The position numbers were made by a program, and so were the translations under genes. DNA of 64,000 nt from Symsagittifera roscoffensis (taxonomy: Eukaryota; Xenacoelomorpha; Acoela; Convolutidae): assembly GCF_963678635.1 (NCBI RefSeq), contig NC_087062.1:12258670-12322669 (forward strand), given 5' to 3'. Shown piece after piece: positions 55,093 to 64,000 of this stretch (position 1 is the first letter of the stretch; each line of letters starts with the position of its first letter). The notes under the pieces are model-generated. The model had not been told where the DNA came from and made no database searches. It saw only the letters and a program-made list of their open reading frames with translations.

Positions 55093-55110
55093 TTAATAAA
55101 TCGACCGTGT
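55093..55110 (+). terminator. Poly(A) signal for the HP1-like gene
   Basis: TTTAATAAATCG, about 100 bases after the stop, contains a canonical AATAAA; a T/G-rich stretch follows within 30 bases. Confidence 0.55.
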
Positions 55111-56696
55111 ATAATGTTTTAATTCTTTAATGTGAATGAACGAAGTGAAGACACTTATTGTTCCGACCATTGAAAAGGGGGAGAGCTTTGTCTTCCGGTG
55201 TGTTTTATTTTTTTCTTTTTGTTTTCCACGCAAAATCAGGTACCACAAATAATCATAGGAATGGGTCGAGTGAGATAACATATTAGAGCCCTTTTGCCCG
55301 TTATTGGAACGAAATCTAAAAGTTTTGGGTTAATTTTTTTTGAATTTAAGTCTAATTTCCAGCGGGTAAAGCGATCAAGTAACGTTCGTTATATAAAAAT
55401 TGGTCGTTTAGGCTGAGAAAACTAGATTTTACTTTTTAAAAGTTTAGTCTTAAGACCTTGCTTAGTGCTTCATTGACAAAAAAGTTTTTCGAAAAAGCTT
55501 CAAAAATTATGAAGTTAAAAAATAAAAATTTTTTGAGCACTCACATTTAATTTTACGCAGATTGATTTTTAATTTGTTTAAAGGCTTGCAATCATCAAGC
55601 GTTATCACATCGAAATATATTTTTTCGTTAACTTTTTTCTGGTTAACAACTTGTTTCACAGAATCACTTGTATCTCGGTTCATAATGAATTCAAGTTTTT
55701 GTGAGTCTCCAGCACTTAACCTGGGGTGAAAAATATGCCTCGGACAGTGAAGTTTATATTTTATCGGCTTAGGGACCTAATTTGTGGTCGTTTCAAAGGA
55801 AACATAGTGTTATGCTTCGTTCCAGTTGACGATTGTTATTTATTTGTTAAAGTTTTGTTAATCGCCGTCGATTGTCTTTCTGGGCATGTTTTTCGCAAAT
55901 GGAATATGATTCCAGAAGTTGTTTTTCAAGGGTTTGGATTTTTTAAATACTTTGTGGCTTTCTTTTCCTGTCTGCTATAATTTAAATTCAACCAACTATT
56001 TGTCGCATCTGGCGTAGAAGTAACATATCTGCTTGAGACAGCAAAGGCCTGTGGTTCGAATTTGGCTGGAGACTGTTTTTATGCAAACTTGAAATTTTAT
56101 GCACTTTTGGGCTATCGCCTCTCTGTTTTTTTTTGCCGTCTTAGTTCCTGTTATCCGATTTTTTTTAAGGCACAGAGTTCTTCTTAGTTACTGTAACACA
56201 CGTGCTTGAAGTCAGATCCCGGTAATTCGACTATAGTCGTGGCTTATATATTTTTTGCAAACTGAAAGTTTTCGGCTGATTTCAATTTTTGTTTGCTGAA
56301 TTTTGCCCGCTTAGCTCCCGCAGAAAGGATTTGGTTTGAAAGTTCAGTTTTTCTAGGCTTCTCAAAGCTCTTTGTAAAGTTTTTAATGGTGCTGATAATT
56401 TTGTTCTACACCTTTTGGGCTTGTTTTTGCGATTTTTATGACAACGTTTTTTGAATGTTTCTTATTTTTCTTTTCAGTTTTATTTTATAAAACTGAACAT
56501 AATGCTTACGATTTATTAGGAGACAATGTTTAAGTGGCTATCGAGCGTAACGTCAAAGAATTATTCAGAGCACCGCCAGAGGAAGATAATTTCGATCCAA
56601 CTTTAAGTGTAGACAGTACCTGCCTAATATTTCTCAAAAATGCTGGGTTTAAAATTCATTTCAGTCTGGAACAAATCACTTACAAACAGCAACCTC
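55111..56696. other. AT-rich intergenic DNA with SINE-like pieces
   Basis: No supported gene. Short tRNA-like B-box strings (GTGGTTCGAATTTGG near 56050; TCCCGGTAATTCGACTATAG near 56217) with similar T-rich and AATT-containing tails suggest decayed SINE copies. An 84-codon frame at 55726-55980 is hydrophobic and matches nothing I know. Confidence 0.4.
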
Positions 56697-58565
56697 CATG
56701 CTTAGAAAGAAATGTTTTGCAAACCGATTCGTTCTATGAAATAGTTGGAAATATTTCAACGTTTCATAGCTTGAAAAGCTTGCTTAGAAAAACTTAAAGT
56801 TTTCACGAACCGATTCAGTCTATGAAATAACTTGAAATAGTTCAAAGTTTCGTAGCTTTAAAAGCTTGCTGAGAAAAACTGAAACTTTTTGCGAACCGAT
56901 TTGGGTCGAGAAAAAACTTGAAGTATTTCAAAGTTTCATAGCTTGCTTCAAAAAATTTAAAGGTTTTTCGCGAACCGATTAAGTCCATGAAAAGCTTGTA
57001 ACTATTCAAAATTTCATAGCTTCAAAAACTTGCTTAAAACAATTTAAACTTTTCGCGAACAGATTTAGTGCATGAAATAACTTGCAATATTTTAAAGTTT
57101 CATAGCTTGATTAGCTGACTTGGTTTATAAATTAAAAGCTTGCTCAGAAAAACTTGACCTTTTTTTCAGAGCGATTCAGTCTATGAAATAAATTGAAATA
57201 ATACAAAGTTTCTTAGCTTTAGAAGCTTATTAGAAAAACTTTTTGCGAACCCACTTAGTCCACGAAATAACTTGCAATGTTTCAAAATCAGTTGAGAGGC
57301 CTCAACAGAAAAACAGTTTGCCATCCGGTTCACTTTTTAACTAACATGACTTTTTAAAGATTCATAGCCTAAACTGCTTGCTTCGAAAAGTTTGAATTTT
57401 TTGCGAACTTTTTCAATCTATGAAATAACTGGAAATAATTCAAAGTTTAAAAGCTTGAATAGCTTGCTTCGACAAATTTAAAGCTTTTCGCTAACTGATC
57501 TGATTAAATCTATAGAATAACTTGAAATATTTCAATGCTTCATAGCTGCAAAACTTGCATAGAAAAACTCAAAGATTTAGTGAACCGATTCAGTCTACAA
57601 ATAAACTTGAAAGAATTCAAATTTCATTATCTTGATTAGCTTGGGTAAAAAAATGTAGGCCTTTCGCGTACTGATTAGGTTTATGAAATAAATTGAAGTA
57701 TTTTAAAGTTGCATAGCTCTGTTGGCTGGCTTGGAAAAACTTAATGTTTTCGCGAACCGAGTCAGTCTATGAATTATCTCGGAAATTTTTGAAGTGTCCT
57801 AGTTTTCAAACATTAGAAAATCTTCAAATTTTCGACTAGCTGGCCTAAACAAGTTTTTCGTGAAAAGATTTGTTTCCTCAAATATCTCGAATTATGTCTC
57901 ATAGCTTGAAGTTTCATAGCTTGAACTGCTTGCTTTGGAAAACTTTAAATTTTGCCAACTTTTGAAAACTTTAACTTTTCGAAGTTCTTTGCTCCATTAA
58001 CTCGCGCAGTAAAAAACCTGAAAATCACTTGAAAGGCTTTAACTGAAAAATAGTTTGCCATCCGGTTTACTTTTTTAACTGACTTGACTTTTTTAAATGT
58101 CATAGCTGAAACAGCTTGCTTAGAAAAATTTAAGTTTTTCGCGAACTTTCTTAGTTTATGAAATAATTAATTCAAAGTGTCATAGCTCAATAGTTTGCTT
58201 AGAAAGGCTCATTTTTTCCATGAACCAGATTAGTCTACGCAATATCTTGGAAGTTTTTTTTTAAGTAGCTTGCATAGAAAAATTTGTTTTTGCGAACCAG
58301 TTTATTCTGTGAAGTAACTTTGAATATTTGATTTCATAGTTTGAATAGCTTGCTTAGAAAAACTTCAGTTTTCTGCCAACTGATTAGCTCGATGAAATAA
58401 ATTGAGTTTTTTCAATGTTTCCTTGCTTTAATAGCTTGCCTAAAAGGTTTACTTTTTTGCGAATTAAATCGCTCTATGAAACAACTTGAATTAAATCAAT
58501 GTTTTATTGCTTGATTAGCTTCCATATAAAAATCGTTAATTTTTTGCGAGCTAATTGATTATTGG
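56697..58565. repeat. Degenerate ~85-bp tandem repeat array
   Basis: Roughly 20 diverged units share GCGAACCGATT, AGTCTATGAAATAACTTG, CAAAGTTTCATAGCTTG and AGCTTGCTTAGAAAAACTT. Successive GAACCGATT starts at 56807, 56893, 56972 and about 57057 give periods of 79-86 bp. Units lose regularity toward 58.5 kb. It has no coding capacity. Confidence 0.8.
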
Positions 58566-58636
58566 AGGCGGGCTTTTTGTAGATCTTAGTTTTTTATTCA
58601 TTTTCTTCAGACTCACCCTCATTTTCGAAGGTTAGC

Positions 58637-58879
58637 TCATTTTTTTTTGTTAAAAGGAAGATTAAGAAAAACGTGATTGACTTCTTGTTTCGAAGTGGAT
58701 TTCAATAAGAGGAATAAGCAGAGTTTTTCTCGAAATAGGTTGATTTTATCAAAAATGTGTCGATCATCAATTGTTCTTGAAATTCGAAGAGCTTTACGAG
58801 AACATATTTTTTCTTCGAAATTTGAATTTACAAAATTTTGTTTTAAATTAGACAGTTTTTTGGGTTTTCTTGCAGCCAT
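58637..58879 (-). CDS. Possible small gene or exon, unknown
   Basis: 80 codons, ATG 58879-58877 in a fair context (TTTCAATGG). The protein is strongly basic (MAARKPKKLSNLKQNF ... LNLPFNKKK) and has no recognised domain. It lies just outside the tandem repeat. It could be an exon of a minus-strand gene or chance. Low confidence. Confidence 0.25.
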   Translation of the reverse strand: MAARKPKKLSNLKQNFVNSNFEEKICSRKALRISRTIDDRHIFDKINLFREKLCLFLLLKSTSKQEVNHVFLNLPFNKKK

Positions 58880-59135
58880 TGAAACTTTTCCAATTGTCTG
58901 TTGGCTACGTTTTATATTTTCTGGATAAGATATGACTTGAGTCAGAGGTCTGATGAGTTTAATTTAACATATTTCTTTTTTTTTGAAATTGTAGTTAGAA
59001 TTTGGTATTTTCATTCAATTTTCATAGCAAAGCTTATTTTAATTGTTTTGATTGTTTAAGAAATTAAAGGATATTTTTGAAAATTGAGACACGTTTGAGT
59101 GGATCCTAATTGTTGACAAATATTTCAGAAATGGC

Positions 59136-60764
59136 ATGACCAATATGAATAGCAAAGTTGGTACTTTCATTCACAATGTCTGTAAAATCTGTGAAACTGA
59201 AATAGAAGAACCAAGTTTACAATTCAGGTGCTTGACTTGTCCGGATGAAAGCGAAAGTCATGGAGCGACAAAATGTGATGCAGTGTTTTGCAATTTCTGC
59301 ATCGTTCCTCATACAAGGAAAAATCATCAAGTGACGGACAGCAAAGGAAACTCTGTAATTATTTGTGACAAACACAAACTTCCAGTTGAAAATTTTTGCT
59401 TAGATTGCAGCAGAACTGTGTGTTACAAATGTACCAAAGAACATTTGAGCCAAAAACATGAAATTGCTAGCTTGGAAGAAAAAGCACTGGAAATTAAACA
59501 GTCTGTGCACGCAGAATTGGGGAAATTAGACGAATGCTATAAACCGGTTGCTCTGGCTTCAGACAAAGTTAAACAACAATGCTCGAAATTTGACGAGTTT
59601 CGAGTATCTTTTGAACCTGATGCACTTTCTTTGAGTTTGCAAAAAGGTATCAGCGAAATAGTAAACAAGTGTGTCGTGAGTGCCGAAAATCAATCTGGGT
59701 CGCTTGAAAGTTTATCGAAAGTTTTGGTAGAGTCGAGCGACACTTTGAACTCACAAATGAAACGTTTGGAGTCTGAGCAAACAGAGCTAAGAAGCTTGCT
59801 TGGCGAGTCAGATGCAGCTTTAGTTGAAAAAATTTTGGCTCAAAAGTCGACTGATCTAATTGGAAAAGTTCGAGAACACAGAGAAGATGCTATGCCTATG
59901 ATTTATTCTGATCTTATTCAACTGCAAAAAGAATTGGAATGCGAGGAAGTTCTTTTAAAAGATAAAATCAAAGGGGACGTGGATGAGTATTTGAGCAACT
60001 TAGAAAGACTGACCCAAAGAAACTTAGATAAGTACTCGCCAATGGTCTACCGCAGAATCGATAATGCCAGGGTCATCATGGCAAAGTCAAGAAACTTCTT
60101 TTGTGTCGCTCACTTTCCGAAAAAAGGAGATTCTGCTTACTTAGATATGTGCGACATAAATTCAGAAGAGATATCCAAGGTACGAATACCGGCAGTTGAA
60201 AATTATTTCCTGATCATTTCCAATTTCGATGAAGTGTTCATTAGAAATGGTAAAGATACAGTAATTGCTGTAGCAGGCCCAAGCCTTTCGCGATATCTAT
60301 CCACAAATTCAGTTATGTTCACTGAGAACGTTCTGGCTTGTTTAGAGAAGGGTGACAATTGTTCATCATATATTGAGAAACCCTTTTTCAATGCAACCAT
60401 ATCTAAGTCTGAAGTGTTTTTCTGTTCAATCGAAAAACAAAACAGCATCATCTGTAAACATGTAACCCTGGAGTCAGAGGAGGTAAAGTCAAGTGTCCTT
60501 CCACCATTTCAACTAGCGAAAATTGATTTCGCAGCTATTGAAAAGACTTCGGATGGCTTAGTTGCCATTGTGTGTTGTTTTGCTCCTTGTTCATTTGAAT
60601 GGGTTAAACTCGACGATGATATGAACGCTACTGGACCTACTAAGCAGAAACAATTCTACATCAAAGCAAAAGTAAATCAAGTGATGTTCTTCAACTCTGA
60701 TTGCTACATGAAAGTGTCGACAGGAACAATTCTGAAATCTTCTTCATTTTTTGGAGAAAAGTAA
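59136..60764 (+). CDS. B-box zinc finger protein (TRIM-like, no RING)
   Basis: 542 codons, single exon. The ATG at 59136 follows an acceptor-like TATTTCAG (ending 59128); an upstream ATG at 59131 stops after two codons. Residues ~15-60 form an atypical first zinc finger (CKICE ... CLTCP ... CDAVFCNFC ... H). Residues ~75-115 form a B-box2 (CDKHKLPVENFCLDC, CYKCTKEHL, H). Residues ~110-310 are helical coiled coil. The C-terminal ~230 residues are unassigned and may be a beta-propeller-like domain. No N-terminal RING is present, so E3 ligase activity is not expected from this chain alone. B-box/coiled-coil proteins act as self-assembling scaffolds, often in defence or trafficking; the specific role is unknown. 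Confidence 0.85.
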   Translation: MTNMNSKVGTFIHNVCKICETEIEEPSLQFRCLTCPDESESHGATKCDAVFCNFCIVPHTRKNHQVTDSKGNSVIICDKHKLPVENFCLDCSRTVCYKCTKEHLSQKHEIASLEEKALEIKQSVHAELGKLDECYKPVALASDKVKQQCSKFDEFRVSFEPDALSLSLQKGISEIVNKCVVSAENQSGSLESLSKVLVESSDTLNSQMKRLESEQTELRSLLGESDAALVEKILAQKSTDLIGKVREHREDAMPMIYSDLIQLQKELECEEVLLKDKIKGDVDEYLSNLERLTQRNLDKYSPMVYRRIDNARVIMAKSRNFFCVAHFPKKGDSAYLDMCDINSEEISKVRIPAVENYFLIISNFDEVFIRNGKDTVIAVAGPSLSRYLSTNSVMFTENVLACLEKGDNCSSYIEKPFFNATISKSEVFFCSIEKQNSIICKHVTLESEEVKSSVLPPFQLAKIDFAAIEKTSDGLVAIVCCFAPCSFEWVKLDDDMNATGPTKQKQFYIKAKVNQVMFFNSDCYMKVSTGTILKSSSFFGEK

Positions 60765-61904
60765 AATCAGAAACCGAAAGCTGCACAACAATTTAGATTA
60801 GAACATAGCTTACATGTAAATGATATCTTTCTGACATTTACCGAACTCGCAGACTAGTAAAACTATTTAAAATGCCAAAGGTAAATTCATGACTAATGTA
60901 ATTAAAAATAATATGGCTGATAATTGTACATATGTATAAAATAGCAATAAGTACATTGATGTAGAATAAACTTTTCGATGGTAAGTCTTGAGATATGGTC
61001 AACAAGACTATGATACACTTTAAAACTAACATTAGATTATGTTAAAATACTGCTGCGTACCGATAATTTAGGTATATGCGCGACATGACATGGCATGGAT
61101 TTTTAAAAAAAATTAAATGAGAGGTTTTTCGATTGATTTTAACTCGTGTAACAAAATTTAGAATTAGACTTTTCAATAGACTTTTTTTTGAATTAGCACA
61201 CGAATTGATAAGGCAAGGGCAGGAATGGTTTTAATGAAGCTAATAAATTCAGGTTTTTGTTAGCTAGATTGTAATAATGACTCAAAAGAGATTTAAGATG
61301 ACACAAACGAAATCTGAGTTTCGAGTAAACTTAAGTACTTGTTTGATTTTAATCACGGTCATTCATTTTTGTATCGCGTGATGCAAAGCTCAGATTCGCC
61401 TCTGTCTTTGATGATAGTTCTTGACGTTTATGCCTAGGTCACTAATTTTTAACGCGTTTTTATAGTTCGTTCATCACATAATGCACAAAAAGTGGCACTA
61501 ACTTGAAGAACAATACTTTTTTTTTGGTATTTTTTTATATAGTCGGAATTTTCAGTGATATTTGCACCGCAAACGGCTCCTCCTTTTCAAGCTGTGTCTT
61601 ATATTTTTTTCTCTAGAAAATGTCTGAAATTTCGTTTGAAAAGTTTCAAAAATTGTAAAGTAAAAAAAATTGGAATTTTTGCTCAAAATTTTTTGAATTT
61701 TTTTGTCTGTTATTGATTTTTGAATGACAATCGTTTGAATTCCACCAATTTGTTACACGTTTGTTAGTTTTCTCATCACACCCTGCCTAAAAACTGGCTT
61801 TAACTCCAATAAAATTCTTGGTAGTTTTTCTATGTAGTCGGAACCTTCTGTGCTACCGCTGCTGGCTATCCTTGTTCAAACTTCGAATTTAAGAATTTTC
61901 AGGT
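60765..61904. other. 3' flank of the B-box gene and AT-rich repeats
   Basis: A possible poly(A) signal AATAAA lies near 60965. Two diverged similar segments (about 61463-61650 and 61760-61890, both with TATGTAGTCGGAA-type strings) suggest an old duplication. No gene seen. Confidence 0.4.
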
Positions 61905-62035
61905 TCGTTTCGATTTGGCCTAGGGGTGACAGCGTTGCCTTTGATTACAGGCCAGGGGCTCGAGTCCTGGCCGGACCTTGTTTTATTATGTATCCAATTG
62001 AAATTTTTTTCCGGTAAAAATTGAAAGGTCGGATT
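61905..62035 (+). repeat. tRNA-derived SINE-like unit
   Basis: A Pol III A-box-like TGGCCTAGGGGTGACAG and B-box-like GGGGCTCGAGTCCTGG are about 40 bases apart, followed by CGGACCTTGTTTTATTATG and an AATTGAAATTTTTTTCCGG tail. A related head and the same tail occur at 63860-63970. It does not fold as a full tRNA. Confidence 0.5.
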
Positions 62036-62039
62036 TTCG

Positions 62040-62330
62040 TTTGTCTGCTTAAGTTTTGTCGGCCTGGTTGCCACATCACGATTTTTGCGTGTGCTGTAAG
62101 CAAATTTCAAATTGCAAGTATAAGTGTTGTTCATTGTAGTTTCAGGGGGACTTGGAAATTTAAAAAAAAAATTGTGAAATCATTGTCTGCTCAAAGATTG
62201 TCGGCTTAGTTGCCTCATCACAGATTTTACTTGTTCTCTGAGCATTGTTCATTGAAGTTGCAAGTGCAATTGTTGCTCAATATAATTTCAGGGGGTACTT
62301 GAAAATTTTAAATTTTTTGTTAAATTAAAT
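62040..62330. repeat. Two-unit tandem repeat (~145 bp)
   Basis: GTCGGCCTGGTTGCCACATCAC (62059 on) and GTCGGCTTAGTTGCCTCATCAC (62200 on) each continue to a TTTCAGGGGG...CTTG segment. The copies are diverged, with no ORF. Confidence 0.6.
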
Positions 62331-63859
62331 TTTTTCATTCCTTGACTGTTTTCAAAACTGTCTGTTGGCTGTTTGTGGGAGCTACTTGAACCAATTTTAG
62401 CAATTATCTGTTACAGAGTTCAAAGATTGTAGCAAACGAGAAAGGGAGACAATTTCATTTGATCGGCAAATGTTAATTGCGCAACAAAAATTCTGATGAT
62501 TTTCAGTTTCAGTTTTTTCCGGCTCAACGGTCTTATTCTTGAGTAATGTCTGCTTATTTAACGCTGATAGTTTTTTACACAAGCAAAGCTTGTGTTATAG
62601 TATGAACTCTTTTTTTTGTTGCGACAAAACTTGTTCACATTGAAAGTGTTCATTTTGATCAATAACCAACTATTAAGTACAATTAGTTCAAATTGACTGG
62701 TACTGCTAATGAGTCATAATTGGCTTGCCTTACTTAGCAATTATGTAGACTCATAATTGGCGTGCGTCACTCAAGAAACTTTGTTGACTCAAAGTTTTGC
62801 TCATTTAGTTTTTCCCAGTAGCGTTAACGGTCATATTTTTGTTTGTGTATGCGAATTGCAACTTCGCATCTGTGTTTAGTAAACTAATCTAACGATTGGT
62901 GATTGTGTTTCTGATTATGTTTTCAAATCAGTCAAACGCATGAAAATTTTTACTATATTTTTTCGACTCAAAGTGGCCTTCCTCTGAATTTGTTTGGGAA
63001 TAACTGCTGTAACATTTTTGTTGTATTTCAAAAGTTATTAGGCTCCACTTCGCTTCTACGTTGGAGTATTTTTTTACCCTTGCATTAAACAAGGGTTTTG
63101 CTGCCGGTATCAGTTGAGTTTTTTCATCAAAACCGATCACCGCTCAGACCTCGGTTTTCCATGAGATTTGTCCTCACGGGCGTTTAGAGAGTAACGTTTG
63201 CAGTTTTACTGAAATCTTTTTGTATCCTTTTCCGAAGTTTAAAAAAAATATTTTCCTCGACTTTTTCGTTTCCTCTCATGCTGTGTTAGGTTTTTCTCGC
63301 ATTTATTCGTATACTGGTTTTTTGTTTGCAAGAAATAAACGCGAAAGCTTGAGACTAAAGAGTGTGACTAATTCTGAAAAAAGTATTATGAAAAAATAAT
63401 TGGTATCGGGTTTTTTATTTTTTTTTTCAAATACTTTTACCCATATTTTTGGATTTTGTTTATTTCAAACCACCTTTCCAAATCTGAGATTTTGGGTTTA
63501 ATGGATATGACGAGTTGAGGGAAGCTCCTCACACCCGTTTTTAACAATTTTTGCAAGGTTTTGATTGTTCTCATTTGGTCAAGATTTTAAACGATCTCTC
63601 TTTTTCAGCTTAATTTATCGGGGCCGTCGTTTCATGTCAAAGTTTTAAATGGTATAAACATTTCAACTTAATTTTTCCGGACCAGTTTTTTTCAGTTGGT
63701 AGTCTAAATCTGTTGCCTGGCTTCCTTAATACAGATGAGAAGTCTTCACTTATCAAATTGTTTGTTTTAAGTTTTAAAATTCAAGTGCAAGTGTCTTGTA
63801 ATCGGTAACTAGAATTTTTTCCCTAAACAATTTTTCTCACCAGAAGTTCAACTTGGCTT
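62331..63859. other. AT-rich intergenic DNA
   Basis: No gene supported. The phrase GCGAATTGCAACTTCGCATCTGTG near 62850 also occurs in diverged form near 49775, so repeat DNA is present. Confidence 0.4.
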
Positions 63860-63975
63860 GTAGGTTTTTCAGTGGCCTATGCACTCTAAGGTCTAGAATT
63901 CGAGTCACGTCCGGGCCTTGTTTTTTTTCAGTATCTTTGCAATTGAAAATTTTTTCCTGATTTGTCGCATGCATT
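63860..63975 (+). repeat. Second SINE-like unit
   Basis: CAGTGGCCTATGCACTCTAAG, a GAATTCGAGTC B-box-like string, CCGGGCCTTGTTTTTTTTC and AATTGAAAATTTTTTCCTG follow the same order as the unit at 61905. Confidence 0.45.
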
Positions 63976-64000
63976 GGTTTGTCGGGATTTTGTTTTTCTG

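Noticed and set aside
56534-56797. 87-codon frame as a gene
   Set aside because: It begins with GTG directly after an in-frame TAA and runs into the tandem repeat array; no family match, so it is not annotated.
61905-61985. tRNA gene
   Set aside because: A- and B-box-like strings are present but no acceptor stem or anticodon arm folds; a SINE head is more likely.

Overview
The window looks like animal nuclear DNA from an AT-rich, fast-evolving genome. It carries an intron-containing HP1-like gene (chromodomain plus chromoshadow domain), a B-box/TRIM-like gene, degenerate LINE and Penelope-like remnants, MITEs and SINE-like units. I cannot name the species. Both host genes have an AG acceptor a few bases before the first ATG, which fits either a 5'UTR intron or spliced-leader trans-splicing.

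The dominant feature is a 38.2-kb composite insertion (10912-49156) of a giant Ty3/gypsy-type LTR retrotransposon. I infer the complete ancestral element at roughly 24-25 kb: an LTR of about 0.92 kb, a primer-binding site resembling the complement of tRNA-Asn, a 2.9-kb leader full of an AATCCGGAGGGGT motif, one Gag-Pol frame of about 3200 codons, then three more large ORFs. Gag-Pol runs coiled coil, Gag core, two zinc knuckles, protease, RT, RNase H, long linker, integrase with GPY/F module, and a C-terminal TARG1-like macrodomain. ORF2 (686 aa) has a coiled coil and a complete SGNH hydrolase motif set. ORF3 (1080 aa) and ORF4 (1205 aa) are unrecognised. No envelope-like protein is visible.

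Layout: 1-1658, fragment of the same element family; 1659-10087, degraded LINE/Penelope DNA and a MITE; 10088-10911 plus 49157-49228, an older solo LTR split by the big insertion; 10912-11835, 5' LTR; 11836-14769, leader; 14770-32603, unit 1; 32633-34088, second partial leader with no LTR; 34089-46571, unit 2; 46572-47392, 3' region; 47393-49156, two fused LTRs; 49461-54998, HP1-like gene; 56.7-58.6 kb, an 85-bp tandem repeat; 59136-60764, B-box gene; the rest AT-rich repeats.

The two units are defective in complementary ways. Unit 1 lacks the RT catalytic core and RNase H (an in-frame 942-base deletion shared with the fragment at the window start) and has four nonsense codons, but keeps ORF2, ORF3 and ORF4 open. 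Unit 2 keeps RT, RNase H, integrase and macrodomain but has lost ORF3 and most of ORF4 through an in-frame ORF2/ORF4 fusion. The 5' LTR and the terminal 3' LTR are about 99% identical by eye, so the insertion is young. It ends about 230 bases upstream of the HP1-like gene, in the same orientation.
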